Origin: Clostridium sp. K4410.MGS-306
Lineage (GTDB): Bacteria > Cyanobacteriota > Vampirovibrionia > Gastranaerophilales > Gastranaerophilaceae
Direction of reading: 5' to 3'
Length of the DNA stretch: 64,000 nucleotides
NCBI GenBank assembly: GCA_000980375.1
Contig: LARD01000001.1
Coordinates: 82,072 to 146,071, forward strand
The notes beneath the pieces were generated by a model. That model did not search any database. It was given only the letters and a program-made list of their open reading frames with translations, and was not told where the DNA came from. Numbering within the stretch: position 1 is the stretch's first letter; every line of letters starts with the position of its first letter. Positions 27,358 through 37,049 of the stretch are shown one piece after another. The position numbers were made by a program, and so were the translations under genes.

Positions 27358-27585
27358 ATGATTACAACTATATTTTGGATAGTACAAATAATTTCGTCAC
27401 TTTTATTGATTTTACTTGTTATGATTCACTCACCAAAAGGTGACGGCATCGCAGGTATTGGCGGAGCGTCGCATGTTTTTGCTTCTCAAAAAAATGCAGA
27501 ATCCGGATTAAATAAGCTGACAATGTGGGTTGCAATTGTATTTTTTGTATCCACTTTTATTGCAGGGTTTAAAATTTTTGGTTAG
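27358..27585 (+). CDS. secG: Preprotein translocase subunit SecG
   Basis: A 75-aa inner-membrane subunit that assists SecYE-dependent export. It has two hydrophobic segments (about 4-22 and 52-72) with the conserved cytosolic loop MIHSPKGDGIAGIGGASHVFASQ between them. Ribosome site AAAAGGG precedes ATG. Its TAG overlaps the stop of yqeG on the other strand (TTAG). Confidence 0.95.
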   Translation: MITTIFWIVQIISSLLLILLVMIHSPKGDGIAGIGGASHVFASQKNAESGLNKLTMWVAIVFFVSTFIAGFKIFG

Positions 27586-28058
27586 ATAGAAAATATTCCT
27601 TCAAGTTTTCTTGCAAACCGGACAATAGGTTTTTCTTCCTGCCAGCTTATAGAGTCTACAAGCACTGTTTTGCAGCCCAGTAATTTACCGAAAAGAATAT
27701 CGGTTAAAGGTCTGTCGCCTATCATTACCATGGATTTTTTATCAACATTGTTTTCATTTAAAAATTCTTTGGCCACTTTAGTAAGCGGTTTTTTTGCATG
27801 GAAAAGCATTGGAATATCTGTCTGAGTTATTACTTTGTTAATGTAATCCAGATTACTATTGTTGGATATTATTACAATGGAAAAATCCTTTTTCAAATTA
27901 TCAAACAACTGTAGTGTTTCCTCGGCAAACACTCCTGATTTTGATTTCATTACTGTGCTGTCCAAGTCAAATGCGATTGTTTTTATGCCGTCTTCTTTGA
28001 GTTTGTCGTAGTTTATTTCAAAAACAGTTTTGGCTTTATAATCAGGTCTTACTATCAT
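27582..28058 (-). CDS. YqeG-family HAD-superfamily phosphatase
   Basis: A 158-aa HAD subfamily IIIA protein. Motif I is AFDLDST (nucleophile Asp in DLD), motif II IISNNS, motif III the Lys region HAKKPLTK and motif IV IGDRPLTDI, all complete, so phosphatase activity is expected. The substrate is unknown; homologues include YqeG and mitochondrial PTPMT-type phosphatidylglycerophosphate phosphatases, so a phospholipid role is possible. It overlaps the upstream U32 gene by 4 bases (ATGA-type coupling). Confidence 0.88.
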   Translation of the reverse strand: MIVRPDYKAKTVFEINYDKLKEDGIKTIAFDLDSTVMKSKSGVFAEETLQLFDNLKKDFSIVIISNNSNLDYINKVITQTDIPMLFHAKKPLTKVAKEFLNENNVDKKSMVMIGDRPLTDILFGKLLGCKTVLVDSISWQEEKPIVRFARKLEGIFSI

Positions 28059-29308
28059 CTTTCGTTTTTTATTCCTATTGTTCTTGCAAGTGCGTATTTG
28101 TAATTTTGAGGTTCTACAGATAACTCAACCCATATTTCATCATTTGTGTTGCCAACTTCTTTTTCCTCATCAAGAGTAATATTATAGATTTTTTCAACGG
28201 TTGTTTCAAAACACTCATTTGGTGTAATAACTTCAACAACATTGTTTTTTAATATTTTATTTTTAATTTTGACTTTATAAATATTTTTGTCGTCTTTTGT
28301 TGATTTATCCCAGAACTCAAAAAGAAAATCAGAACCCGCAAGACCTTTTGATACGTCGTAGCTGTAGCCTTCATGGTCTTGTTCATCAAGATAAAAACCT
28401 GTTGTATATCCTCTGTTGCCGATTTTTAGCAATTGATTGAACATTTCCTTTTCATCGATTTTTTCGTTATTGTAATAAGCATCAATTGCGCGTCTGTATG
28501 CTTTTGCAACGGCTGAAACGTAGTAAAGGCTTTTTGTTCGACCCTCTATTTTAAAAGAATCTGCTCCTGCTTCGATAAGTTTTGGAATGTAGTTTATCAA
28601 AGCAAGGTCTTTTGTACTCAAGATATGAGTGCCTCTTGCTGTTTCTTCTATTTCGTAGTATTCACCGGGGCGTGTTTCTTCCAGAAGTTTGTATTTCCAT
28701 CTGCAAGGCTGTGAGCAGCCTCCGTGGTTTGCTTTCCTTTCACCGTGAGTCATGTAATCGCTTAACAAACATCTGCCGGAAAGCGAGACACACTGTGCTC
28801 CGTGTACAAAAACTTCCAGCTCAATATCAGGTACATTTTTTCTTATTTGTGCAAGCTGCTTTATTGACAGCTCTCTTGCAAGGATTACTCTTGTTGCACC
28901 AAAATCACGCCAGAATTTAACAGCTTCTGAGTTAAGAGTGTTAGTTTGGGTGCTTATGTGTATATCTATATCAGGAAGTTTGGTTTTAAGTATGTTCAAG
29001 ATACCAAAATCACTAACAATCAAAGCATCGGGTTTTGCATCTTTAATAATATCTATATTTTCATGCAAATTTTTTAAATCTTCATCATATGCATAGATAT
29101 TTAGCGTCATATATACTTTTTTGTTATAAGAATGAGCTGTATCTATTGCTCTTTTGAGGTTTTCTGCAGTGATAACATCGCCTTTTCTCATTGTTCTGAG
29201 GCTGAAGTCCACCATACCCATATAAACAGCATCTGCGCCGTAATTGATTGCATAATCCAGTTTTTCAATATTCCCAGCTGGAAGTAATAATTCAACTCTC
29301 TTGTTCAT
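28055..29308 (-). CDS. Peptidase U32-family protein (TrhP/YegQ-like tRNA hydroxylation)
   Basis: A 417-aa U32 protein. The N-terminal LLPAGNIEKLDYAINYGADAVYMG is the TIM-barrel start. EVFVHGAQCVSLSGRCLLSDY is the U32 signature, and GGCSQPCRW provides the extra cysteines likely to hold an Fe-S cluster. Length and C-terminal domain best fit TrhP/YegQ, which makes 5-hydroxyuridine at tRNA position 34 from prephenate; collagenase-type activity is less likely. Translation is coupled to yqeG. Confidence 0.85.
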   Translation of the reverse strand: MNKRVELLLPAGNIEKLDYAINYGADAVYMGMVDFSLRTMRKGDVITAENLKRAIDTAHSYNKKVYMTLNIYAYDEDLKNLHENIDIIKDAKPDALIVSDFGILNILKTKLPDIDIHISTQTNTLNSEAVKFWRDFGATRVILARELSIKQLAQIRKNVPDIELEVFVHGAQCVSLSGRCLLSDYMTHGERKANHGGCSQPCRWKYKLLEETRPGEYYEIEETARGTHILSTKDLALINYIPKLIEAGADSFKIEGRTKSLYYVSAVAKAYRRAIDAYYNNEKIDEKEMFNQLLKIGNRGYTTGFYLDEQDHEGYSYDVSKGLAGSDFLFEFWDKSTKDDKNIYKVKIKNKILKNNVVEVITPNECFETTVEKIYNITLDEEKEVGNTNDEIWVELSVEPQNYKYALARTIGIKNER

Positions 29309-29339
29309 AATATTTATATTTTATTACAAACATCAGATT

Positions 29340-30035
29340 TTAAAAATCCAGATTTAATGCACTGTTGAGGTCAGTATCTGTGCCGTCTGTAATTTTTTTG
29401 TATTCCATTACTTTGTCGAGTTTTTCGCAGCTCTGTTTAAACCCGTTTGTTTGTTCGTTTGCAGTGATTTCTGTTGTAAAATATTTTTCATTTTTTGAAA
29501 AACCTATTTCTTTGTAAAAATCATTGCAGTTTTTGCCTCTGGGTGTAAGCTTGTCTGGTACAAGCCTTGCAAGTTTTTTATTTTCTTCTGCGCCCTTGCC
29601 CAAAATATGTCTAAAAATTGACTTACCGGCACCTTTAGTTCCTTCATTTGGTGCCAGCGGCCAGGATGCTGCATGGTCGATATAAAAGCCTTGATTACTA
29701 TTTATGTCCGAAAAAGATAATATTGCACAAGGTTTGTTTTTTCTTGCTGCAAGAAAACCTTTTGCGCCGAATTCTATATTGCTTATTGCTCCAAAAATCA
29801 TATCTTTCCATTTGTTAAAATCCTTTTTTTCGGGAAGATTCGGATACATTTTTTCAAGATTAATTTTCTCAAACATCTTATTTAAAAAAGGTAAATCCTC
29901 TTTGGAAAGCTGGATTATGGTTATTTCATCGCAGGCCGGTAAATTTTTTAGTCTGATTTTTGCAACAGGCAAACCTTTGAATGCTGTAGCATTATTTATT
30001 TTTTTATATCCTGTTTCTCTGTTTTGGATTTGCAC
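29340..30035 (-). CDS. GNAT-like acetyltransferase fold with AFKG-type N-terminus
   Basis: A 231-aa protein. Residues 1-21 form a polar leader ending AFKG (18-21). The body resembles a GNAT acyltransferase: GFLAARKNKPCAILSFSD (strands 3-4), EGTKGAGKSIFRHIL near the acyl-CoA pyrophosphate loop, and NDFYKEIGFSKNEKYF (motif B). The loop is not a perfect Q/R-x-x-G-x-G/A, so catalytic competence is uncertain. It is the only SFKG-tagged protein here with a plausible enzyme domain. It diverges from rpsU. Confidence 0.7.
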   Translation of the reverse strand: MQIQNRETGYKKINNATAFKGLPVAKIRLKNLPACDEITIIQLSKEDLPFLNKMFEKINLEKMYPNLPEKKDFNKWKDMIFGAISNIEFGAKGFLAARKNKPCAILSFSDINSNQGFYIDHAASWPLAPNEGTKGAGKSIFRHILGKGAEENKKLARLVPDKLTPRGKNCNDFYKEIGFSKNEKYFTTEITANEQTNGFKQSCEKLDKVMEYKKITDGTDTDLNSALNLDF

Positions 30036-30144
30036 AGTTGCTCCTTTCCTGATTATAATAGGTGCCTCAAGCTATTAAATTGCTTTTTTGCCTTACAATC
30101 TTTACATCATGTAATATATTTTGTACTTTTTAGCCCGAGTTGAC

Positions 30145-30173
30145 TTGAAATCAGAATATAAGCGTGTTAACAT
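30145..30173 (+). promoter_or_regulatory. rpsU promoter with extended -10
   Basis: TTGAAA (30145-30150), a 17-bp spacer and TAACAT (30168-30173) with an upstream TGn extension. This gives a 5' leader of about 40 bases carrying the AGGTGGTG ribosome site. Confidence 0.55.
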
Positions 30174-30219
30174 AACAACACAAGTAAAACAATTTTATGC
30201 AAAGGTGGTGAAAACACAA

Positions 30220-30393
30220 ATGGCAGAAGTTAAAGTAGGCGAAAACGAAAGTATTGAAAGCGCTTTAAAAAGATTTAAGAAAAAAATCCAAAAAGCTGGT
30301 ATTTTGTCTGAAATCAAAAGACGCGAAACTTACGAAAAACCTAGCATAAAAAGAAAACGTAAATCTGAAGCTGCTCGTAAACGCAGAGTTTAA
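30220..30393 (+). CDS. rpsU: Small ribosomal subunit protein bS21
   Basis: A 57-aa basic protein: [20 protein letters not shown] then [18 protein letters not shown] and a poly-basic tail, the normal bS21 length and pattern. I start at 30220 because AAAGGTGGTG lies just upstream; upstream in-frame codons are not ribosomal-protein-like. Monocistronic with its own promoter and terminator. It contributes to 30S initiation and mRNA selection; a functional S21 often goes with Shine-Dalgarno use. Confidence 0.96.
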   Translation: MAEVKVGENESIESALKRFKKKIQKAGILSEIKRRETYEKPSIKRKRKSEAARKRRV

Positions 30394-30418
30394 TCGAAAA
30401 GCATTAGAATAAAGTTAA

Positions 30419-30451
30419 AAAAGACCTCTTTAATATTTAAAGAGGTCTTTT
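30419..30451. terminator. Bidirectional terminator after rpsU
   Basis: AAAAGACCTCTTTAA and TTAAAGAGGTCTTTT arms around TAT. A-rich left flank, T-rich right flank; it serves rpsU and the convergent kinase gene. Confidence 0.88.
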
Positions 30452-30469
30452 AGTATCTATTTTTCTTTT

Positions 30470-31327
30470 TTATAAACTTACATCTTTGCCTTTTGCAATG
30501 TCGTCCATTGTTCTGAAAATCTTTTCAGTCATTTCTTGAATATAAGCACTTGAAACAACACCGTTCATAACAATATCTGCACATTGCATTGCAGGGCGAA
30601 TGTATGTTTGAGCTGTTGTGTTAACATTTTCAAACTGCATATCAGCAGCAAGGCCTGTTTTGCCTCTGGATTCTGCACGTCTGTACCATCTGTCTTTGAT
30701 TATTTCAAATGGCGTAAACACATAGACTTTGATGTCCATGATGTCTCTTATACCTTCATTGAGAACGTATAAACCTTCATTAACAATAATTTGTGCAGGT
30801 TTTTTCAAAACTCCGTGAGGAAAACTTTCACACGTTGTAAAATTGTAGTCAGGGCTTCTGACAGCAGAACCGTTTTTTAAAGAAATCAAGTGTTCTTTCA
30901 TCAATTGTAAATTAATGGCTTTTGGGGTATCAAAACTGTAGCCTTTAGCAAAAAATGCTTCATAGCTTCCTGCTTCTTTAAGCTCATTTGACCAATCATA
31001 ATAATAATCATCACAGCATACAATTGTGTATAAATCAGTTCTTTCTTCTGCAATACAAGAGCGAATAGCATTTTGTACAAATGTTGTTTTGCCGGAAGCT
31101 GATTCACCGGCAATACCGATAAGAAAGCGTGAGCCGGGCTCATTAAGAGCACGTCTTGCAATGTTGAAAATTACAGACTCTTTTACATTTATAAAAAGCG
31201 GATGTTTCTGCTTTTTATCTTCTTCAAGAATCTTTTTAACGCTTTCAACAATCTTGATTACAATAGGAAATTTTGAAGCCTGATCGGTTTCTATTAAATT
31301 ATTTGTGTGTTCTGTTATTAGTTGCAT
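30470..31327 (-). CDS. Uridine kinase/phosphoribulokinase-family P-loop kinase
   Basis: A 285-aa kinase. Walker A GESASGKT is at 74-81, CCDDYYYD is the substrate-side Asp loop, and NFTTCESFPHG plus IIVNEGLY are further uridine-kinase family blocks. The 65-residue N-terminal extension is unusual for bacterial Udk (about 210 aa). The phosphate acceptor is probably uridine/cytidine, but phosphoribulokinase-like or other small substrates cannot be excluded. Transcribed alone, converging on rpsU. Confidence 0.8.
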   Translation of the reverse strand: MQLITEHTNNLIETDQASKFPIVIKIVESVKKILEEDKKQKHPLFINVKESVIFNIARRALNEPGSRFLIGIAGESASGKTTFVQNAIRSCIAEERTDLYTIVCCDDYYYDWSNELKEAGSYEAFFAKGYSFDTPKAINLQLMKEHLISLKNGSAVRSPDYNFTTCESFPHGVLKKPAQIIVNEGLYVLNEGIRDIMDIKVYVFTPFEIIKDRWYRRAESRGKTGLAADMQFENVNTTAQTYIRPAMQCADIVMNGVVSSAYIQEMTEKIFRTMDDIAKGKDVSL

Positions 31328-31481
31328 GCTGTCGCCCCATTCTATAAATATTTTAGAATAAAAGAACTTAAATTTCCTGTTTGTTATTTAAAATGTAAAA
31401 AAAATTAATGTTGCTAGTAAATATTTTATATATTACGGAATTGTATCAATTATTTTAATATTTTTATGCAAAAATAAAATT

Positions 31482-32510
31482 ATGTCTAAACTAATACTGT
31501 CAGGAATGAGTCTGGAACAGTTAACTGAATTTACTGACTCTATTGAAGAATCAAAATACAGGGCAAAACAGCTTCACAATTGGATATATTTGAAATCTGC
31601 TTCAACATTTGAACAGATGAGTGATATATCCAAAAAAACTCGTGAAAAAATGGCTGAGATTGCGGAAATAACAAACGTAAAGATAAAACACAAGCAGGTA
31701 AGCGTTGACGGGACTATAAAATATCTTTTGGAATATCCCGATGGCAATTGTGTTGAAACAGTCTTAATGCGTTTTGATAACAGAGCAAACCTCACTGCCT
31801 GTGTAAGTTCACAAGTAGGCTGTGCATGCAATTGCAAGTTTTGTGCTACAGCCAAGTTAGGTTTTATAAGAAATCTTACTCCTGTTGAAATAATAGAGCA
31901 GGTATTGACAATTCAAAGAGACACAGGGCTCAAAGTTACCAATATTGTCTTTATGGGACAGGGTGAACCTTTATTAAATCTTGATAATGTACTGAAAGCC
32001 ATAGATATATTTAACAAAGACTTTGTTATAGGGATAAGACGTTTAACTGTTTCAACATGTGGTATTATTCCTCAGATTAATAAGCTTGCCGCGTTGGATT
32101 TTCAGCCAACACTTGCTATATCTTTGCATGCGCCTAACCATGCACTGCGTAGTGAGCTTATGCCTATAGAAAACAAATATAATCTGGACGAGTTGATGAA
32201 AGCGTTAAAGGATTATGTTGGAGAAACAGGCAGAAGGATAACAATTGAGTATACTTTAATAAAAGGATTTAATGATACAACAGAGTGTGCCAAAGAGCTT
32301 GCCAAACTCTTGATTGGCCTTAAAGCTAATATAAATCTTATTATTTACAATCCCAATGACAAGGATACATTTGAAAAACCAACAAAAGAATCTATTCAAA
32401 AATTTAAATATATACTTGAGCAATCGGGCAAAAAGGTAACAATAAGGCTTGAACGAGGTTCTGACATAGATGCGGCATGCGGTCAGCTGAGTAATAAAAT
32501 GAAGGACTAA
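31482..32510 (+). CDS. rlmN: Dual-specificity 23S rRNA/tRNA adenine-C2 methyltransferase RlmN
   Basis: A 342-aa radical-SAM enzyme methylating A2503 of 23S rRNA and A37 of some tRNAs. The 4Fe-4S ligands are Cys114, Cys118 and Cys121 in CACNCKFC; MGQGEPLLN is the SAM-binding GGE-like block; Cys333 in AACGQL is the resolving/methyl-carrier cysteine near the C-terminus. Length is normal. Little ribosome-site sequence precedes ATG. An SFKA-tagged orphan follows after only 3 bases. Confidence 0.96.
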   Translation: MSKLILSGMSLEQLTEFTDSIEESKYRAKQLHNWIYLKSASTFEQMSDISKKTREKMAEIAEITNVKIKHKQVSVDGTIKYLLEYPDGNCVETVLMRFDNRANLTACVSSQVGCACNCKFCATAKLGFIRNLTPVEIIEQVLTIQRDTGLKVTNIVFMGQGEPLLNLDNVLKAIDIFNKDFVIGIRRLTVSTCGIIPQINKLAALDFQPTLAISLHAPNHALRSELMPIENKYNLDELMKALKDYVGETGRRITIEYTLIKGFNDTTECAKELAKLLIGLKANINLIIYNPNDKDTFEKPTKESIQKFKYILEQSGKKVTIRLERGSDIDAACGQLSNKMKD

Positions 32511-32513
32511 AAA

Positions 32514-33605
32514 ATGAAGATATTTCCTGTTTCTCTTAGTGTTTATAAAAATCAAAAATCAAACAATATAAAAGCAACTTCACCAGTCAATATGCAGCCT
32601 AACTTAAATGCGCAAAAAGATACGGTAAGCTTTAAAGCATTAAAAAATATGGTTCAAATGCAAATTGACGAATTGGATAAAAATATTAAAAACAATATTG
32701 AGCCTTTTCTGCAAGACAGCAGAGAGTTATATCTTGGTGTAGGAAAAATCGGTCTTGCTGCACAAAATATAAAAGATACGTTTGAAAATGAAGCTAACAA
32801 TCTTTTTCACAAACAGATGGAGATATTTGATATAAAAAATAATCCTTATGTTAAAAAGTATAAAAAATACACGTCTCGAGAAACTGAATTTAAAGATAAC
32901 ATTAAAAAATTTAATCAGCTGTTGAGTGTTTCTCAGATTCCTATGTATGACAAACCTCATATTAAAAATGCATTTGAACAAGCAAAAAATACTGCATATT
33001 TTGAAAGTAATGATGAAATTGAAAAAATAAAGCAGTTAACAAATTATTTTAACAACTCCTATAAGGAGCTAAATGACAAGATATCCAATGTGACTTTTCA
33101 AAAAAACAATCCTGATTTGTTTGAAGAGATTTTAAAAACAAAGGATATATTAATGAATGCTCAGTATTTTATGTTTATTACTCCTTATCACGCTGCAGTA
33201 AAACTCAAAATGAAAAAAGCTGAAATTGAAAAAGATATGAACAATCCAAAAAATGGTTTGTTAAAAAATCTCGATGCAGTAGACAGATTGCACTCTGTGT
33301 CGGATTCTGTTATTAAATCCACAAAAATATATTACAAAAATAAATCATCTATAGAAACATTTGTAAACCAGCACAACGATATTCATGCTGTTTTACCCTC
33401 AGAAAACGAGATAAAATCTGCATATAAAAAACTTTTGGATAAAAGCAATGAGCTTTTAAAAGAACAATTTAGCAATACTGACGAATTCTATCAAAAAGAA
33501 TATAAAGACAAAAAAGTCACTATAAACCTTCAAAAAATAGATAAAACACTCAAAATGCAAAAAAAGATAATTAGAGAATTGCAAAAGTTGGTTGAGATGG
33601 GTTAG
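32514..33605 (+). CDS. Helical orphan protein with SFKA N-terminal motif
   Basis: A 363-aa protein of unknown function. Polar Asn/Lys-rich leader with SFKA at 39-42, then an almost wholly helical, Lys/Asn/Glu-rich body with long amphipathic and coiled-coil segments and no membrane span. It is translated just behind rlmN (ATG overlaps the spacer, and GGACTAAAAA gives a weak ribosome site). Its last 35 bases overlap the convergent TPR gene. Confidence 0.75.
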   Translation: MKIFPVSLSVYKNQKSNNIKATSPVNMQPNLNAQKDTVSFKALKNMVQMQIDELDKNIKNNIEPFLQDSRELYLGVGKIGLAAQNIKDTFENEANNLFHKQMEIFDIKNNPYVKKYKKYTSRETEFKDNIKKFNQLLSVSQIPMYDKPHIKNAFEQAKNTAYFESNDEIEKIKQLTNYFNNSYKELNDKISNVTFQKNNPDLFEEILKTKDILMNAQYFMFITPYHAAVKLKMKKAEIEKDMNNPKNGLLKNLDAVDRLHSVSDSVIKSTKIYYKNKSSIETFVNQHNDIHAVLPSENEIKSAYKKLLDKSNELLKEQFSNTDEFYQKEYKDKKVTINLQKIDKTLKMQKKIIRELQKLVEMG

Positions 33606-34350
33606 ACTCTTTTAAATTCCTCAATTTTGCTATACGTTTTTTTATTCTTTCAGCATGATGCGAGTGTGGTTTTTTATCCAAAAACAACTTGTAGTAATGC
33701 ATTGCTCTTGATTTGTTAGACATTTTGTCAAAACATATAGCCAATCCAAGATATGCTTTGCTAAAATTAGGGTTAGCCTTTAATATTTGAGAAAAAACAC
33801 AACCTGCTGCTTTAAATTCTCCAAGGTTCATATAAAGAGCAGAAAGATGATTGTATGCACTAATAAATGACGGGTTATTTTCAATAATAGTATGATAGAT
33901 AAGAATTGCCATATCGTATTCTTCGATAAACTCGTGAGCAACACCAAGCTGAAGTTGTGCATTGATATTTGTTCTATCTAATGAAATTGCATGATGAAAA
34001 CTTTTTATAGCTTCGCAAAAATGCCCTGTGATTAAATAACACAGACCCAATTCGTAGTGAATTTCCGGGGTGAAAAATGACAATTTTCTTGCCTTTTCAA
34101 GGGCATCTATTGCTTTATCATATTTTTGTTCGGCTTTGTAGGATATTCCAAGCCCCATATATGTTCTATAGTTTTTACGGTCTATAAGTATAGCGCTAAG
34201 ATAGTGCTTTATTGACTCTTTAAAATGGTTTGCAAGTCTTAATGCATCAGCTTTTATAAAAAGTTTATAAGCTGCTGTTGTTGTATAATTTTTAGGTTTT
34301 ACTACAAAGGAATCCAAGCCCTGAACCACACTTTGATATTTTATCCCCAA
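33571..34350 (-). CDS. Tetratricopeptide-repeat protein
   Basis: A 259-aa protein with about six consecutive TPR units from residue 30 to 235 (ADALRLANHFKESIKHYLSAI, GLGISYKAEQKYDKAIDALEKA, and so on). Cytosolic, with no targeting signal. Located next to the MAF-type glycosylation gene and divergent from it. TPR proteins often accompany protein O-glycosylation loci, but a link here is only positional. Confidence 0.83.
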   Translation of the reverse strand: MGIKYQSVVQGLDSFVVKPKNYTTTAAYKLFIKADALRLANHFKESIKHYLSAILIDRKNYRTYMGLGISYKAEQKYDKAIDALEKARKLSFFTPEIHYELGLCYLITGHFCEAIKSFHHAISLDRTNINAQLQLGVAHEFIEEYDMAILIYHTIIENNPSFISAYNHLSALYMNLGEFKAAGCVFSQILKANPNFSKAYLGLAICFDKMSNKSRAMHYYKLFLDKKPHSHHAERIKKRIAKLRNLKESNPSQPTFAIL

Positions 34351-34527
34351 AATCTCTTCCCCGTAAAATCTAGTATTTCCTTAACTATATTTTAGAGATT
34401 TTGTTGTTCTTTGTTATTGACCTTGAGGTTTATTTTTTTAGTCCGGGTGGTTAATATATCGGCATGACTCTCTATTTTTTGTGCAAGAACCTTGTATAAT
34501 ATTGGCATAACAAGTTTTGGGGGATGT

Positions 34528-36495
34528 ATGTCTGATATTTTAAAGAGCAACTTAAGTTTTATTGAAAAACACAATCCATCACTTTGCAGTAAACTTACTG
34601 CTATATCAGAATATAAAACGAATATCGAGATAAAGCCTAATCTTGCAGGCGAGTATAATCTTGCAATTAACGGTATGGGGGTCCATTCCTTGACAGGAGC
34701 CTTGCAAGAGGCCAAAGATATTTGTGAAACTCTTCCAAACAATTCTAACAACTCAATCCATGTTGTATACGGGATTGGTCTTGGATATATAGTTGATGAA
34801 CTTGTTAACAATGCCAAAGGTAATGTTATTGTTTATGAACATGATTTGGATGTATTGCATTTTGTTTTGTCAGCAGTGGATTTTGCACAAAATTTTAATA
34901 CTCAAAAACTATATATTGCCTCTGACATTAAAGAATTTGAACAAATACTTTATAAAGTATTTAAGTATAAGTCTAAAGCCACATTATCCTGTCTTGATTA
35001 TTACAAGGCTCAGGATAAACTAAGATACGAGGCTTTTCAGGCATGGCTAAAACGTAAGGTTGAGCTGGTGGATCACAACTTCAAGCTGCAAGCTTTAAAA
35101 ATGTACGGCTTTTTCAAAAATACGCTTATTGGCCTTGATAAAAAGTATAAGCTTCCTTTCCTTACAGAAAACAAAGATGCGTTAAAAGGCAAGCCGGCTA
35201 TTATTGTTTCAGCCGGGCCATCTTTAAATAAAAATATAGAAATATTAAAAAAATACAAAGATAATGCAGTGATATTTTGTGTGGGCACTGCTTTACGTAC
35301 CTTGTACAATAACAATATTACTCCCGACTTTCTGAATGTAATAGAAACAGAAAACACATCCTTGCATTATAATTTACCTTGTTCAAAGGATATTTCATTT
35401 ATTGCAGAGCCCTTTACTCAAGCAGCATATTTGGATATACCTTTTAAAAAAAGGTTTATCACTCCGTCTTTAGAGACAGACGCATCAAGATGGTTCCTAG
35501 AAACTGCCGGTAAAGAATTTATACCTTTTGAGACTAAGGGCACAGTTGCCTACCATGCGATATACAGTGCATATTATCTTGGCTGCAGCCCTATTATTCT
35601 TATAGGGCAGGATCTTGCATATTCTGACGGTCAATGTTATGCCAAGGGGTCAAAATTTGACGGACTTGAATGCGTTTATGATAACAGTGAACAAAAATAT
35701 AAAATTAAACCAAGAAACTTTGAAGAATACAGAGATTCTTATTATGCTACAGAAGGCTACAGCATAGAAAAGAAAAATGAAATGATTGATATAAAGCTTA
35801 AAGAGCTGAATAAAAATATTACCTTTGTTAAAGGACAAGACAATAATGTTTTGCCTACAGATAACGTTTATGCAATATTTCTTGACTATATTCAAGATTT
35901 TGCGGCAAATTACGGACATGAAAGAACTCTGATCAACTCTTCTCTTGGAGGCGCCCTGATTTCAGGCTTTGACCTTCTTTCACTTGAAGATGCATATGAA
36001 AAATATGCTCCCACAAGTATTGATAAGCAAAATATATCGGGCTTATTGAATGATGAAAGCACATGCGATATAGAAATTGTTCTAAAAAATCTTAAACAGG
36101 ATTACAAAAAACTTGCGGAAACTAAACCTCTTTTTGAAGAAGGCTATGAAATAAGCACAAAACTTAAAGAGCTTGTTGATAACGGAAGGGACTATTCTCC
36201 AAAATCAGACAGTCCGTTAAATAAACTTGGAGCTTTGTATTCGATAATAACAAATCGATATATGCTAAAATCAAGAGTTGTAAAAATCCTTCATGCGTAT
36301 AGTTATTGCAATTTATCCTATTTGATAAGAGAAAACAACATTATAGATAATACAGAGCAGTTTCACGTTTTTTCTAATGCTTATTATGATTATTTTTACA
36401 GAGGATTGTGTAAGACAAATCAAGCAATCAGGCTGTTACAAGAAGTTATTGACAATTTGGAGAAAATAAATGAAAGCAGTGTTGCAAAGGGTTAA
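34528..36495 (+). CDS. Motility-associated (MAF/DUF115) flagellin glycosylation protein
   Basis: A 655-aa protein of the DUF115/MptE-like family. The core IIVSAGPSLNKNIEILKKYKD (about 228-248) followed by VGTALRTLYNNNITPDF is the signature. Maf proteins transfer nonulosonic sugars such as pseudaminic or legionaminic acid to flagellin in Campylobacter, Helicobacter and others; consistent with FliS, FliT and FliD-like genes in the window. Start taken at the ATG at 34528 because of GGGGGA just upstream and TATAAT at 34495-34500. Overlaps dtd by 26 bases. Confidence 0.85.
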   Translation: MSDILKSNLSFIEKHNPSLCSKLTAISEYKTNIEIKPNLAGEYNLAINGMGVHSLTGALQEAKDICETLPNNSNNSIHVVYGIGLGYIVDELVNNAKGNVIVYEHDLDVLHFVLSAVDFAQNFNTQKLYIASDIKEFEQILYKVFKYKSKATLSCLDYYKAQDKLRYEAFQAWLKRKVELVDHNFKLQALKMYGFFKNTLIGLDKKYKLPFLTENKDALKGKPAIIVSAGPSLNKNIEILKKYKDNAVIFCVGTALRTLYNNNITPDFLNVIETENTSLHYNLPCSKDISFIAEPFTQAAYLDIPFKKRFITPSLETDASRWFLETAGKEFIPFETKGTVAYHAIYSAYYLGCSPIILIGQDLAYSDGQCYAKGSKFDGLECVYDNSEQKYKIKPRNFEEYRDSYYATEGYSIEKKNEMIDIKLKELNKNITFVKGQDNNVLPTDNVYAIFLDYIQDFAANYGHERTLINSSLGGALISGFDLLSLEDAYEKYAPTSIDKQNISGLLNDESTCDIEIVLKNLKQDYKKLAETKPLFEEGYEISTKLKELVDNGRDYSPKSDSPLNKLGALYSIITNRYMLKSRVVKILHAYSYCNLSYLIRENNIIDNTEQFHVFSNAYYDYFYRGLCKTNQAIRLLQEVIDNLEKINESSVAKG

Positions 36496-36907
36496 AAAAG
36501 CATCTGTCACAATAGATGGGGAAATCTATTCTGCTATTAATGCAGGCATGTTGGTGCTTTTTTGTGTAGAAAAAGGTGATACAAAAGACAGTCTTGAATG
36601 GATGGTAAATAAAATTCTGTCTTTAAGATGTTTTGAAGATGAAGATAATAAAATGAATAAATCTCTGCTGGATATAAACGGAGAAATTCTTGCTGTATCT
36701 CAATTTACTCTGGCAGCAGATTGCAAAAAAGGCACAAGGCCTAGTTTTGATAAAGCAGAGGCGCCTGAAAAAGCAAAAGCCATGTATGAGCAATTTGTCA
36801 CAAAATTAAAAGAATCAAACCTCTGTGTAAAAACCGGTGTATTTGCTGCTATGATGGATGTTTCGCTTGTTAATGACGGCCCTGTTACTTTTGTTTTGGA
36901 AAAATAA
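36470..36907 (+). CDS. dtd: D-aminoacyl-tRNA deacylase
   Basis: A 145-aa dimeric proofreading enzyme that removes D-amino acids (and glycine mischarged on tRNA-Ala) from tRNA. The N-terminal MKAVLQRVKKASVTIDGE, the active-site SQFTLAAD and the C-terminal NDGPVTF (cross-subunit Gly-cisPro neighbourhood) are intact. Length typical. It begins inside the 3' end of the MAF gene, so translation is coupled to it. Confidence 0.96.
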   Translation: MKAVLQRVKKASVTIDGEIYSAINAGMLVLFCVEKGDTKDSLEWMVNKILSLRCFEDEDNKMNKSLLDINGEILAVSQFTLAADCKKGTRPSFDKAEAPEKAKAMYEQFVTKLKESNLCVKTGVFAAMMDVSLVNDGPVTFVLEK

Positions 36908-37022
36908 AGGTTATAATTTGTAAAAAAGCTTGCCATATATTATGTTTGCATTTAAAATAATATCAGATATTAGAATGTTAATTATTAAGATGTCGAGGAG
37001 CTAATATTTAAATAGCCTTTCG

Positions 37023-37040
37023 CCTTTTACTTCAAAAGGG
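37023..37040 (+). promoter_or_regulatory. Hairpin that sequesters the ribosome-binding site
   Basis: CCTTTT-ACTTC-AAAAGG (37023-37039) buries the only Shine-Dalgarno, AAAAGGG (37034-37040), nine bases before the ATG at 37050. A second CCTTT copy at 37016-37020 offers an alternative partner. This would allow RNA-level, possibly temperature-dependent, control. Confidence 0.45.
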
Positions 37041-37049
37041 TAGTAAAAA